A stretch of 64,000 bases of DNA from Chlorella sp. KRBP (taxonomy: Eukaryota; Chlorophyta; Trebouxiophyceae; Chlorellales; Chlorellaceae). Both the position numbers and the translations under genes were made by a program. Location: the NCBI GenBank assembly GCA_004335735.1, contig QAXK01001517.1:1-64000 (forward strand). Direction: 5' to 3'. The notes under the pieces are model-generated. The model saw nothing but the letters and a program-made list of their open reading frames with translations. It made no database searches and had not been told where the DNA came from. This document shows positions 38,742-47,264 of this stretch, one piece after another. Each line of letters opens with the position of its first letter. Within the stretch, counting starts at the first letter, position 1.

Positions 38742-40208
38742 TCAGTTGGTGCCGGGACCGACCTCGCGGACCTCCCGGGGCATGACGAGGGAGGCGAGGA
38801 GCATCGTCACCGAGACACCCGCGGCGACGACGAAGACCGCGCCGAGGGCCGGGGCGAGCACACCCGGCGGGAGGGACTCGAGGTCGGAAGGGGTGTGCCC
38901 CAACCTGTCCCGCACAACGGTGTTCGCGACGGCACCGAACGCCGCCACGCCCACGGCGCTGCCGATCGAGCGCGCGAAGATCGACGCGCTCGTCGCGACA
39001 CCGCGCTCGTGCCAGGGCACGGCCGACTGGGCGGCCACGAGGGAGGGGCTCGCGACGTAGCCGAACCCGAGCCCGAGGACGAGGCAGGCGCCGGCGAGCA
39101 GCCACACCGAGCTGTCCGGCCCGACGGCGAGCAGCAGGCCCGAGCCGGCGAGCGCGAAGACCGACCCGATGAGCAGCGTCGTGCGGAAGCCGAGGCGCAG
39201 GTAGAGCCGGCCCGAGGTGGCGGCGGCGACCGGCCAGCCCATCGTCATCGCGGCGAGCGCGAACCCGGCGACGATGGCGCCCGTCCCGAGCACGCCCTGC
39301 GCGTACAGCGGGACGTACGAGGTGAGCCCGAGGAGCATGACGCCGACGACGAGCGAGACGAGCATCGCCCCACCGACGACGCGGTGCGAGAAGACCCAGA
39401 GCGGCAGGACGGGCTCGGCCGCCCGCTTCTCGACGACGACGAAGGCGGCCAGCAGCACGACGGCCGCGACGAAGAGCCCGATGCTCACCGGGGAGGCCCA
39501 CGACCAGAGCACGCCGCCCTCGAGCAGCGCGACGAGGAGGGCGACGGTGCCGAGCAGCAGGAGGGTCGTGCCGGCGTAGTCGATGCTCGGCCGGGACGTC
39601 GCCGGCCGGGGCTGCTCGGTGAACCGGCGCCAGAGCATCCACGCCGCCGCGGCGCCGAGGGGCAGGTTGACGAAGAAGATCCAGCGCCAGGTGAGCGCCT
39701 CGGAGAAGACCCCGCCGAGGGTCGGGCCGACGAGCGAGCTGACCGCCCACACCGACGCGATGTAGCCCTGGACGGTGGCCCGCTCGGCGACGCTGTAGAT
39801 GTCGCCGACGATGGTCATCCCGATCGGCTGGATGGCGCCGGCGCCGAGGCCCTGGACGGCGCGGAAGGCGATGAGCGCGCCCATCGACCACGCCAGCCCG
39901 CAGAGCAGGGACCCGACGACGAAGAGCCCGACGCCGACGAGCATCACGGTCTTGCGGCCGTAGAGGTCGGCGATCTTGCCGTAGACCGGCACCGACACCG
40001 CCTGGGCGAGGACGTAGACCGAGAAGAGCCAGGGGAACTGCGAGAGGCCGCCGAGGTCGCGGACGACCGCCGGCACCGCGGTCGCGAGGATCGTCGCGTC
40101 GATGGCGACGAGGCCGGTGGACAGCATGACCGCGAGGAGGACCGGACCGCGCTCGCTCCGCAGCCCGACGTCGGCGCGGGGGACTCGGGCGGCGGTGGGG
40201 GTCGTCAC
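38742..40208 (-). CDS. MFS drug exporter, DHA2 family (14-helix, EmrB/QacA type)
   Basis: 488 residues, fourteen predicted helices. Motif A appears as YGKIADLYGRKTVML after the second helix, motif C region as VSSLVGPTLGGVFSE in helix 5, and the first helix carries the DHA2 motif VAIDATILATAVPAVVRDLGG (acidic D in helix 1). This is a proton-driven exporter of cationic or amphiphilic compounds in the plasma membrane. GTG 40208 lies 40 bp after the end of the CDF gene on the same strand, so both may form one export operon. No regulator gene adjoins it. Confidence 0.87.
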   Translation of the reverse strand: MTTPTAARVPRADVGLRSERGPVLLAVMLSTGLVAIDATILATAVPAVVRDLGGLSQFPWLFSVYVLAQAVSVPVYGKIADLYGRKTVMLVGVGLFVVGSLLCGLAWSMGALIAFRAVQGLGAGAIQPIGMTIVGDIYSVAERATVQGYIASVWAVSSLVGPTLGGVFSEALTWRWIFFVNLPLGAAAAWMLWRRFTEQPRPATSRPSIDYAGTTLLLLGTVALLVALLEGGVLWSWASPVSIGLFVAAVVLLAAFVVVEKRAAEPVLPLWVFSHRVVGGAMLVSLVVGVMLLGLTSYVPLYAQGVLGTGAIVAGFALAAMTMGWPVAAATSGRLYLRLGFRTTLLIGSVFALAGSGLLLAVGPDSSVWLLAGACLVLGLGFGYVASPSLVAAQSAVPWHERGVATSASIFARSIGSAVGVAAFGAVANTVVRDRLGHTPSDLESLPPGVLAPALGAVFVVAAGVSVTMLLASLVMPREVREVGPGTN

Positions 40209-40248
40209 CGCAGGGCCAACCGCCGCGGGAGGACGGGCATTCCGCGGG

Positions 40249-41163
40249 CTACCAGCTCGTCTCGACGCAGGACCGCGTGCCGCGCGGCTCGACCTGCAGC
40301 GTCGCGTGGTCGATGCCGAACTCCTCGCGCAGCCGTGTCCCGGCCTCCTCGAGGACCCGGCCGGGGTCCGCCCCGTCGGCGCACACGAGGTGGGCCGTGG
40401 CCACGTGCATCCCCGAGGTGAGGGTCCACAGGTGGAGGTCGTGGACGTCGAGCACGTCGGCGACCCCGCGCAGCGCGGCCTCGGCGGCGTCGGGGTGGAT
40501 GCCGGCCGGCGCGTGCTGCCCGAGCACGGCGACCACCTCGCGACCGAGCAGGACCGCCCGTACGGCGACGAACACGGCGATGGCCAGGGCCACGACGGTG
40601 TCCCAGACGGGGTCGCCCGTGAGGGCGATGAGGCCGGCGGCGGCGAGCACCCCGACCGAGCCGACGGTGTCGGCGACGACCTCGAGGTAGGCGCCCTTGA
40701 CGTTGAGGCTCTCGGCGGCGCCGCCGCGCAGGAGGAGGAGCGAGACGAGGTTGACGAGGAGCCCGAGCCCACCGACGAGGAGCATCGCGCCGGTGGCGAC
40801 CTCCGGGTCGGACCCGACGCGGCCGACGGCCTCGAGGACGATGTACACCGACACTCCGAGCATGAGGAGGACGGCGAGCCCCGACGCGAAGACCTCCGCG
40901 CGGTAGGACCCGAAGGTCCGCCGGCCGGTGGCGTCCGGGCGGGTGGCGATGCGCGTGGCGACCAGCGCGGCCCCGAGCGCGACGACGTCGGCGGCCATGT
41001 GCCCGGCGTCGCTGAGGAGGGCGAGCGAGCCGGCCAGCAGCCCGGCGACCAGCTCGACGACGAAGAACGCCCCGACGAGGACGAACGCGACCCGCAGCCG
41101 CCAGCGGTGCTGCGCGCCGGCGTGCCCGGAGGGTGCGTGCGAGTGGCCGTGACCGGCACCCAT
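40249..41163 (-). CDS. Cation diffusion facilitator (CDF) family metal exporter
   Basis: 304 residues. A His-rich start (MGAGHGHSHAPSGHAGAQH) precedes six helices; helix 2 has the metal motif SDAGHMAAD (HxxxD) and helix 5 YLEVVADTVGS, where Glu takes the place of the usual His, as in many actinobacterial members. A C-terminal cytoplasmic dimer domain follows (HPDAAEAALRGVADVLDVHDLHLWTLTSG), containing the ferredoxin-like fold of ZitB/CzcD proteins. It probably exports Zn2+ or a related ion against protons. ATG 41163 has GGAGGAGG 5 bp upstream and a TAGCGT box further up. It diverges from an M20 peptidase gene over 65 bp. Confidence 0.88.
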   Translation of the reverse strand: MGAGHGHSHAPSGHAGAQHRWRLRVAFVLVGAFFVVELVAGLLAGSLALLSDAGHMAADVVALGAALVATRIATRPDATGRRTFGSYRAEVFASGLAVLLMLGVSVYIVLEAVGRVGSDPEVATGAMLLVGGLGLLVNLVSLLLLRGGAAESLNVKGAYLEVVADTVGSVGVLAAAGLIALTGDPVWDTVVALAIAVFVAVRAVLLGREVVAVLGQHAPAGIHPDAAEAALRGVADVLDVHDLHLWTLTSGMHVATAHLVCADGADPGRVLEEAGTRLREEFGIDHATLQVEPRGTRSCVETSW

Positions 41164-41228
41164 GCCTGGCCTCCTCCGCGCGTCGGACGTCTCCCCGACG
41201 ACGCTACCCCGCGCGCTACGGTGCCGCC

Positions 41229-42497
41229 GTGAGCGCCCCGCTGACCGAGACCGAGCGACGGGTCCTCGACGCCCTCGACGAGGACGAGCTCGTCGCGAGC
41301 CTCGTCGAGCTGGTCCGCGTGCCGAGCGTCACCGGGTCGGCGGCCGAGGGCGAGGTCCAGCACCTCCTGGCGGGCTGGTTCGGCGAGGCGGGGCTCGAGG
41401 TCGACCTCTGGTCCGAGGACCTGGCCGCCGTGCGCGCGGCGCCCGGCTTCCCCGGCACCGAGGCGCCACGGGAGGAGGCCTGGGGGCTCGTCGGCACGAC
41501 CCCGGGCGCGGGGTCGCCGGGGCTCGTCCTCCAGGGGCACGTCGACGTCGTGCCCGTCGGCGACCCGGCCGCGTGGGCGCACGACCCGTTCGCGGCCGTC
41601 GTCCGCGACGGGCGGCTGCACGGCCGGGGGGCGTGCGACATGAAGGCCGGCGTGGCGGCGAACCTCGCGGTGGCCCGGGCCCTGCGGCGCTCCGGGGTCC
41701 GGCTCGAACGGCGGCTCGCGCTGCACTCGGTCGTCGGGGAGGAGGACGGCGGGCTCGGCGCGTTCGCCACCCTCCGGCGCGGCCACACCGGTGACGCGGC
41801 CGTCGTCACCGAGCCGACGAGCGGGCGCCTGCTCGTCGCCAACGCGGGCGCCCTGACCTTCCGGCTCGAGGTCAGCGGGCTCGCGGCCCACGGCAGCACC
41901 CGGACCGAGGGGGTCTCGGCCCTCGACACCTTCGCCGTCGTCCACGCGGCGCTGCGCCGGCTCGAGGCCTCGCGCAACACCGCGACCGACCCGCTCTTCG
42001 TGGGGAACGCCCTGCCGTACGCGCTGTCGGTCGGGCGGGTCACCGCCGGCGACTGGGCGAGCAGCGTCCCCGACCTGCTCGTCGCCGAGGGCCGCTACGG
42101 CGTCGTCCTCGACGAGGACCCGGCCGCGGCCCGGGCGGCGCTCGAGGAGTGCGTCGCCGAGGCCGCCGCCACCGACCCCTGGCTGGCCGCCCACCCACCC
42201 GTCGTCACCTGGCCCGGCGGCCAGTTCGCCTCGGGTCGGCTGCCGGCCGGCCACCCGCTCGCCGACGAGGTGGCCGACGCCGCCGAGGCCGTGGGGATCA
42301 CCCGGCCGGCCGTCGGCGGTGCGCCCTACGGCTCGGACCTGCGCCTCTACGCCGCTGCCGGCGTCCCCACGCTCCAGTTCGGCCCGGGCGACGTCCGGCT
42401 GGCCCACGGTCCGCGGGAGTCGGTGGCCCTCGACGAGGTCGTCGCCGTCGCGCGGGCGCTCGCCGTTCTCGCCGTCCGCCGCCTCGGCGCCTCCTGA
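41229..42497 (+). CDS. M20 family metallopeptidase (ArgE/DapE/ACY1 type)
   Basis: 422 residues. Two-domain M20 hydrolase: metal ligands in LQGHVDVVPVGDPAAW (His), GRGACDMKAGVA (bridging Asp), VGEEDGGLGA (Glu pair) and TEPTSG (acidic), with the lid/dimer domain starting LTFRLEVSGLAAHGS and a final His in RLAHGPRES. Likely substrates are N-acyl amino acids or dipeptides; ArgE or DapE function is not shown by context. GTG 41229 is preceded by TACGGT (41217-41222) at 6 bp, a leaderless arrangement. A perfect 24-bp-arm palindrome lies just after it. Confidence 0.85.
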   Translation: MSAPLTETERRVLDALDEDELVASLVELVRVPSVTGSAAEGEVQHLLAGWFGEAGLEVDLWSEDLAAVRAAPGFPGTEAPREEAWGLVGTTPGAGSPGLVLQGHVDVVPVGDPAAWAHDPFAAVVRDGRLHGRGACDMKAGVAANLAVARALRRSGVRLERRLALHSVVGEEDGGLGAFATLRRGHTGDAAVVTEPTSGRLLVANAGALTFRLEVSGLAAHGSTRTEGVSALDTFAVVHAALRRLEASRNTATDPLFVGNALPYALSVGRVTAGDWASSVPDLLVAEGRYGVVLDEDPAAARAALEECVAEAAATDPWLAAHPPVVTWPGGQFASGRLPAGHPLADEVADAAEAVGITRPAVGGAPYGSDLRLYAAAGVPTLQFGPGDVRLAHGPRESVALDEVVAVARALAVLAVRRLGAS

Positions 42498-42518
42498 CCG
42501 GAACGCTCCGGCCCTGCC

Positions 42519-42572
42519 CGCGAACGTGTGTGAACACGCCGGTTTCTCCCGGCGTGTTCACACACGTTCGCG
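42519..42572. terminator. Perfect 24-bp inverted repeat (palindrome family A)
   Basis: Arms 42519-42542 and 42549-42572 match at all 24 positions around a 6-base loop (tttctc). The arm begins CGCGAACGTGTGTGAACACG. It follows the M20 gene by 21 bp and is nearly identical to the element at 43779-43828, so the MetX-like gene is bracketed by two copies. No T-run. Confidence 0.75.
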
Positions 42573-42671
42573 CGAGGGAGCGGGAGGGAACCCTCCGGTC
42601 GGAGGGGTGGTCACGGGGCGGCGCGCCGCCTAGCGTCGGGGCATCGCACCGTCGCGACGAGAGGATCGGCC

Positions 42672-43751
42672 ATGCCCCTGGACAACCCGTTCTACACCGC
42701 CGAGATGCAGGGGCCGTACGAGCTCCTCCGGGTCGGCCGCTTCGAGCTCGAGGAGGGCGGGGTCATCCCCGACCTGCAGCTCGCCGTCGCGACCTACGGA
42801 GAGCTGAACGAGGCCAGGGACAACGCGATCCTCGTCCCGACCTGGTTCTCCGGGACGCACGCCACGTGGTGGCAGGTCTACATCGGCGAGGGTCGGGCGC
42901 TCGACCCGTCGCGCTGGTTCATCGTCGTGGTCAACCAGATCGGCAACGGCCTCTCGACCTCGCCGCACACGACCGAGGACCCGTCCATCGCGATGTCCCG
43001 GTTCCCGCAGGTGCGCATCGGCGACGACGTCCGCGCCCAGGAACAGCTGCTGCGCGAGCACTTCGGCATCGAGCGGCTGGCCCTCGTCGTCGGCGGCTCG
43101 ATGGGTGCGCAGCAGACGTGGGAGTGGGCGGTGCGCTTCCCGGACAAGGTTCTTCGCGCGGCGCCGATCGCCGGCACCGCGCAGAACACCCCGCACGACT
43201 TCCTCTTCACCAAGACCCTCATGGACGCCATCACCTCCGACCCGGGCTGGAACGGAGGCGAGTACGCCTCGCACGAGGACGTCCGCGACGGTCTGGCCCG
43301 GCACGCCGACATCTGGGCGACGATGGGCCTGAGCACCGACTTCTGGAAGAGCGAGTTCTGGAAGGGCATCCCGCCGATCGCCGAGGGCCTGGAGTTCTCG
43401 ACCTTCGAGGAGTTCCAGCAGAACTTCACCCGCACGCTCTTCACGATGATGGACCCCAACGCGCTGCTCTCGATGGGCTGGAAGTGGCAGCGCGGCGACG
43501 TCGCGCGGAGCACCGGCGGTGACCTGGAGGCGGCCCTGGGGCGGGTCACCGCGAAGACGTTCGTCATGCCGATCGAGCAGGACATGTTCTTCCCGCCGCG
43601 CGACTGCGAGGCCGAGGCGGCGCTGACACCCGGCGCCGAGGTCCGCCTGCTGCACAGCATCGCCGGCCACTTCGGGCTGTTCGGGTTCGAGCAGTCCTAC
43701 CTCGACGAGGTCGACGCCCACCTGCGCGAGCTCCTCGACACCCCGGTCTGA
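42672..43751 (+). CDS. Alpha/beta-hydrolase of the homoserine O-acetyltransferase (MetX) family
   Basis: 359 residues. It has the MetX-type layout: early YELLRVGRFELEEGGVIPDLQLAVATYGELN, the nucleophile elbow GGSMGAQQTWEWA (catalytic Ser), an inserted helical lid (FLFTKTLMDAITSDPGW), and a late HSIAGHFGLFGF with the catalytic His. True MetX enzymes transfer acetyl from acetyl-CoA to homoserine; here the usual G-x-S-M-G-G-M and GHDGFL motifs differ, and no metY or other methionine gene adjoins, so a hydrolase or acyltransferase of other specificity is likely. ATG 42672 follows GAGAGGA; a TAGCGT box lies about 40 bp upstream. Confidence 0.75.
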   Translation: MPLDNPFYTAEMQGPYELLRVGRFELEEGGVIPDLQLAVATYGELNEARDNAILVPTWFSGTHATWWQVYIGEGRALDPSRWFIVVVNQIGNGLSTSPHTTEDPSIAMSRFPQVRIGDDVRAQEQLLREHFGIERLALVVGGSMGAQQTWEWAVRFPDKVLRAAPIAGTAQNTPHDFLFTKTLMDAITSDPGWNGGEYASHEDVRDGLARHADIWATMGLSTDFWKSEFWKGIPPIAEGLEFSTFEEFQQNFTRTLFTMMDPNALLSMGWKWQRGDVARSTGGDLEAALGRVTAKTFVMPIEQDMFFPPRDCEAEAALTPGAEVRLLHSIAGHFGLFGFEQSYLDEVDAHLRELLDTPV

Positions 43752-43778
43752 CCCCGCGCGGCCGAGCCCCCGGACCCC

Positions 43779-43828
43779 CGAACGTGTGTGAACACGCCGG
43801 GCGACCCCGGCGTGTCCACACACGTTCG
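43779..43828. terminator. 23-bp inverted repeat (palindrome family A)
   Basis: Arms 43779-43801 and 43806-43828 pair with one mismatch around a 4-base loop. The left arm shares 22 bases with the element at 42519. It lies 27 bp after the MetX-like gene and before a same-direction gene. Confidence 0.72.
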
Positions 43829-43940
43829 AGGAGGGTCGGAATCCGCGCCCGGGGAAAAAGTCCCGCCCGACCCCCATCCGGTCGACCGAGCGCCCCGAAC
43901 CACCGTCAGCACCGAGGGACCACGCACCGGAGGGAGCACG

Positions 43941-44816
43941 ATGACGCCGCTGACGCAGCGCCTGCTCCGCGCCGTCCTGCTCGCGGTGGGTGCCCTCGTC
44001 TCCGGCGTCGCGATCTCGGTCGCCGTCGCCTCCTCGGCCTCGGCCGACGAGGGTGGCGGCCTGCTGGCCCACGCCGGTGACGTCGTCGCCTCCGTGACCG
44101 CCCCCGTTGTCGAGCCTGTCACCACGCCGGTCGCGAAGGCCGTCGAGCCCGTGGCGAAGCCGGTCGCGAAGGTCGTCGAGCCTGTCACCACGCCGGTCGC
44201 CAAGGTCGTCGAGCCCGTGGCGAAGCCGGTCGCGAGGGCTGTCGAGCCCGTCACCACGCCGGTCGCGAAGGTCGTCGAGCCCGTCACGACACCGGTGGTC
44301 GACGCGCTCGCGCCGGTCACCGACGTCGTCCTCGAGCCGCTCGCCCCCGTCGCCGGCGCCCTGACTCCGGTGGCCGGGACGGTGCCGCCGGTGGACGGCC
44401 TGCTCCCGGTCACCGGTCCCTCCGCCGGGCCGGGCGTCCCCACCGCGGACGCCCCCCGGCCCGTCCGGAGCACCTCCACCGCTCCCTCGTCCGAGGTCCT
44501 TCCGGCCGCCGCGCCGGCCCTGTCGCCGACCGCGTCGCCGGCCGTCGAGGCCACCTCGAGCCCCGCCGCCGAGCTCGGCCCGGTGACCCCCGTCCCGGCC
44601 GGCCCGGCACTCCCCGCCGTGCCGTCGGGCCCCGCGCCGTCCGTCCCCGCGCCCTCGGGCTCGGTGACGACGGCCCACGGCCCCCAGGCCCCCGACACCT
44701 CCGCGCTCGCCCCCCGGGCGGCGCGCGACGCCTCGGCCCTCACCGCGCTCCCCGCGGGTGACGAGACCGTCCTCGCGACCCAGGCCTTCCACCGGCCCGG
44801 CGTCGCCCCCGACTGA
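43941..44816 (+). CDS. Secreted Pro/Val-rich repeat protein
   Basis: 291 residues, no recognised domain. A signal peptide (LLRAVLLAVGALVSGVAISVAVASSASA) would be cut before DEGGG. Then come six 11-residue repeats of the form VVEPVTTPVAK / VVEPVAKPVAK (residues 56-121), a further region with VEPLAPVAG-like echoes, and a long disordered Pro/Ala/Ser/Thr tail. No membrane anchor or sortase motif is seen at the C-terminus (RPGVAPD), so it is released or held by other means. ATG 43941 has GGAGGGAG 4 bp upstream. The next gene encodes another secreted repeat protein whose mature end also begins with Ala-Asp-Glu-Gly, suggesting a functional pair. Confidence 0.72.
   Translation: MTPLTQRLLRAVLLAVGALVSGVAISVAVASSASADEGGGLLAHAGDVVASVTAPVVEPVTTPVAKAVEPVAKPVAKVVEPVTTPVAKVVEPVAKPVARAVEPVTTPVAKVVEPVTTPVVDALAPVTDVVLEPLAPVAGALTPVAGTVPPVDGLLPVTGPSAGPGVPTADAPRPVRSTSTAPSSEVLPAAAPALSPTASPAVEATSSPAAELGPVTPVPAGPALPAVPSGPAPSVPAPSGSVTTAHGPQAPDTSALAPRAARDASALTALPAGDETVLATQAFHRPGVAPD
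44106..44303 (+). repeat. Six 33-bp coding repeats (VxEPVxxPVAK)
   Basis: Six in-frame 33-bp units encode VVEPVTTPVAK, AVEPVAKPVAK, VVEPVTTPVAK, VVEPVAKPVAR, AVEPVTTPVAK and VVEPVTTPVVD. TTP and AKP types alternate over the first four units. The low divergence suggests recent slippage-type expansion. Confidence 0.85.
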
Positions 44817-44835
44817 CCCGTCAGGTCGATCCCGC

Positions 44836-44852
44836 GCGGCTCCCCGAGCCGC
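44836..44852 (+). terminator. Short GC stem-loop
   Basis: GCGGCTC (44836-44842) pairs with GAGCCGC (44846-44852) around a 3-base loop, 20 bp after the stop of the Pro/Val-repeat gene. It may be a terminator or an mRNA processing stem between the two secreted-protein genes. Confidence 0.45.
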
Positions 44853-44915
44853 ACGGCGCCGGAGTCCCGACGACCCCGTGCGCCGCCACAGGACACACCT
44901 GACGAAAGGTCTGAC

Positions 44916-46100
44916 ATGAACACCTGGATCAAGCGATCCCTGGGCACCGCCGCCGTCGCCGGCGGCCTGCTCCTCGGTGGCGCCGCGATGGCGTCCGCCG
45001 ACGAGGGCTCGAGCGCGTCGCAGAACGCGGCCGACTCCTCCTTCTCCTCCCCGATCCGCCTCGGCGGCATCGACCTCGGGGCGAGCAGCAGCAGCTCGAA
45101 GAGCTCCTCGGTCACCGAGACCCGGACCGACCGGGACGGCTCGAAGGAGTCGACGACGCGCGCGTCGAAGGACTCCTCGAAGAACTCGGTCGGTCTCTCG
45201 ACCGGCGACATCACCGCCGACCCGTCGGCCGCGATCTCCTCCATCACGAAGTCCGCGACCTCGCGTGACTCCAACGCCGACGAGAGCAGCGCCTCGTCGA
45301 GCACCAAGGGCAAGGCCACGGCCGAGGCGCCCGTCTCCATCGGCGGCCTGGGCCTGACCGGCTCGAACGAGCAGGCCTCCTCCGAGAAGCAGAAGGTCAC
45401 CCGCACCGACGAGGACGGCGACACCCGCACGTCCGAGTCGGAGTCGGCGAGCGCGTCGAAGACCGACTACTCCGTCGGCATCGGCGAGCTCACCGCCGAC
45501 CCGACGGGCAGCCTCTCGGGCGCGCGCAGCGACGCGCTGACCCGTGACGACGAGGACGTCACCGGGGCCTCGACCTCCGAGGCCGGGGGCTCGTTCTCCT
45601 CGCCCTTGTCCTTCGAGGGCGTCACCGGTGCGTTCTCCGACGAGCGCGCCTCCTCCGACGCCCGGCGCGAGACGGTGACCGACGAGGACGGCACGCGGTC
45701 CGAGGCCACCCGTGAGGCGCGCGCCTCGAAGACCGCGGGCGGGTTCGACACCGGCTCCTTCACGGCCGACCCGAACGGCTCCTTCGTCACCAAGCGCTCC
45801 GACGTCTTCTCGACCGAGGACCGCGACGAGGCCGCGACCCGCTCGACGAGCACCTCGGTGTTCGACCTCGCCGCGCCGTACTCGGCCGGCGGCGGCTCGG
45901 GCTTCTTCTCCCGTGAGGACGCCTCGGCGACCGAGCGCGAGACGGTGCGCTCCGACGAGGACGGCACCCTGACCCGCACCGAGCGGGACGAGGACGCCAA
46001 CGCGTTCGGTCAGGCCTTCGGGTTCGACCGCAGCGAGGGCGACCTGCTGGGTTCCTTCCGCGGCACCAGCCTCGTCGACGGGGTGTTCGACAACCGCTGA
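44916..46100 (+). CDS. Secreted Ser/Asp-rich protein with four novel ~91-residue repeats
   Basis: 394 residues, no known domain. Signal peptide 1-28 (SLGTAAVAGGLLLGGAAMASA) precedes DEGSSAS. The rest is four units of about 91 residues (43-135, 138-226, 227-316, 317-394). Each has a short hydrophobic entry (SSPIRLGGIDLG, APVSIGGLGLTG, SSPLSFEGVTG, AAPYSAGGGSG), a charged middle with DxDG (72, 165, 256, 347) and an end GxxTADPxGSxxxxRSD. Sequence between is Ser/Thr/Asp/Glu-rich and probably flexible or calcium-binding. There is no anchor. ATG 44916 is preceded by GAAAGGT 6 bp upstream. Surface or matrix role is inference; it may work with the upstream secreted protein. Confidence 0.75.
   Translation: MNTWIKRSLGTAAVAGGLLLGGAAMASADEGSSASQNAADSSFSSPIRLGGIDLGASSSSSKSSSVTETRTDRDGSKESTTRASKDSSKNSVGLSTGDITADPSAAISSITKSATSRDSNADESSASSSTKGKATAEAPVSIGGLGLTGSNEQASSEKQKVTRTDEDGDTRTSESESASASKTDYSVGIGELTADPTGSLSGARSDALTRDDEDVTGASTSEAGGSFSSPLSFEGVTGAFSDERASSDARRETVTDEDGTRSEATREARASKTAGGFDTGSFTADPNGSFVTKRSDVFSTEDRDEAATRSTSTSVFDLAAPYSAGGGSGFFSREDASATERETVRSDEDGTLTRTERDEDANAFGQAFGFDRSEGDLLGSFRGTSLVDGVFDNR
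45042..46097 (+). repeat. Four ~91-codon repeats (DxDG...TADP)
   Basis: Anchor residues DxDG recur at 72, 165, 256 and 347 (spacing 93, 91, 91) and TADP at 100, 193 and 283, the fourth unit lacking it. Units are divergent at the DNA level. Confidence 0.75.
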
Positions 46101-46125
46101 CCCCCGGGTCGGCACTGCACCACCC

Positions 46126-46163
46126 GGACCCGGCCGGCGGCCACACGGCTGCCGGCCGGGTCC
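46126..46163 (+). terminator. Strong stem-loop terminator
   Basis: Perfect 13-base arms GGACCCGGCCGGC (46126-46138) and its complement (46151-46163) around a 12-base loop, 25 bp after the secreted repeat-protein gene. No T-run. Confidence 0.72.
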
Positions 46164-46216
46164 CCGGTGCGCGGGGGTCGGTGCCCCCCGGCCCGCCGGG
46201 TGGAAGAGTGGTCGCC

Positions 46217-47245
46217 ATGAACGACGCCGAGGTGACCATCGACGGACTGCCCGACCGGTACGTGACGACCCGGCCGGAGGTCGAGGACGCACCCGACGTC
46301 GCGGCCCTGCTCGCCGCCCACCAGGAGGCGGCCAAGGGCTCCTCCGGGGTCGACCCCGACGCGGTGATGGTCCAGCTGGCCGGCACCGGTTCCTGGACGC
46401 GTCGCCAGGTGATGGTCCGTGACCCCGACGGACGCCTCGTCGCGTGGCTCTCGGTCCACGACCGCGCCGCCGGCCGGACCCTCGTCGAGGTCACCGTCTC
46501 GCCGGCCCTGCCGAAGGACGAGGCGACCGCGCTCGCCGGGATCCTCTTCGCGGCGGGCGAGCGCTACGCCCGCGACATCGGCCGGATGCGGAGGCTGCGC
46601 ACGACGCTGCTCGACTCCGGCGCCTACGCCGACGACCCGCGCCAGCAGCAGTGGCTCGCCGCCGCCGGCTTCCACCACACGCGCACCTGGCTGCAGATGA
46701 CCCGCTCCGTCGACCCCGCCGAGGCCAGCAGCCTCCCCGGGCCCCGCGAGGGCGTCGTGATCCGACCGGTCGACCGCCACGAGGACGGGCTGCCGGTCGC
46801 CCAGGACCTCCAGGCCGTCCACCGCGTCCTCGAGGAGTCCTTCCAGGACCACTTCAGCTCCTACCGCGAGAGCTTCCCCGAGTTCGTCATGCGGCTGCGC
46901 GAGGACCCCGGCCACCGGTGGGACCACTGGTGGCTCGCGACGGTCGAGACCGAGGACGGCGCCGTGCCCGCGGGCGCGGTCGTGTCGTCGGTGCTGCGGC
47001 CGGACGCGGCGGGCATCCCCGGCAGCTACGTCGACTACATCGGGGTCCACCGCCGGGCGCGAGGACGGGGTGTGGCCAAGGCGCTCCTGCACACGGTGAT
47101 CGCCGACGCCGCCCGCCGCGGGCGCAACCGGGTCGGGCTCGAGGTCGACGCGGACTCACCGACGGGGGCCGACGGCCTCTACACCTCGATGGGCTGGGTC
47201 ACCGACTACCGCACGCAGTCCTGGCACCAGGACCTCGACCTCTGA
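46217..47245 (+). CDS. Tandem GNAT-domain acetyltransferase
   Basis: 342 residues in two GNAT halves, like mycothiol synthase and related actinobacterial proteins. The first half (to about residue 165) has LVEVTVSPALPKDEATALAGILF and lacks a clear acetyl-CoA P-loop; the second half (from about 180) has the full site SYVDYIGVHRRARGRGVAKALLHTVI (R/QxxGxG/A as RARGRG) and ends GLYTSMGWVTDYRTQSW. It presumably acetylates a small amine; the substrate is unknown and no mycothiol genes adjoin. ATG 46217 is preceded by GGAAG about 10 bp upstream. It converges on a lipoprotein gene 19 bp away. Confidence 0.83.
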   Translation: MNDAEVTIDGLPDRYVTTRPEVEDAPDVAALLAAHQEAAKGSSGVDPDAVMVQLAGTGSWTRRQVMVRDPDGRLVAWLSVHDRAAGRTLVEVTVSPALPKDEATALAGILFAAGERYARDIGRMRRLRTTLLDSGAYADDPRQQQWLAAAGFHHTRTWLQMTRSVDPAEASSLPGPREGVVIRPVDRHEDGLPVAQDLQAVHRVLEESFQDHFSSYRESFPEFVMRLREDPGHRWDHWWLATVETEDGAVPAGAVVSSVLRPDAAGIPGSYVDYIGVHRRARGRGVAKALLHTVIADAARRGRNRVGLEVDADSPTGADGLYTSMGWVTDYRTQSWHQDLDL

Positions 47246-47264
47246 GCGAACCGGCCGGCCCGGG

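Noticed and set aside
38742..42407. Minus-strand frame of 1,221 codons apparently joining the DHA2 transporter to upstream sequence
   Set aside because: Only the part below 40208 resembles a protein family; the rest is antisense to the CDF-M20 region or out of frame with the CDF gene. The real start is GTG 40208.
44106..44303. 33-bp repeats considered as a CRISPR or satellite
   Set aside because: They are contiguous, lack spacers and keep the reading frame of a secreted protein, so they are coding repeats.
42630..46292. Minus-strand frame of 1,220 codons opposite the MetX-like and secreted protein genes
   Set aside because: Shadow of repeat-rich plus-strand genes that have ribosome sites and signal peptides.
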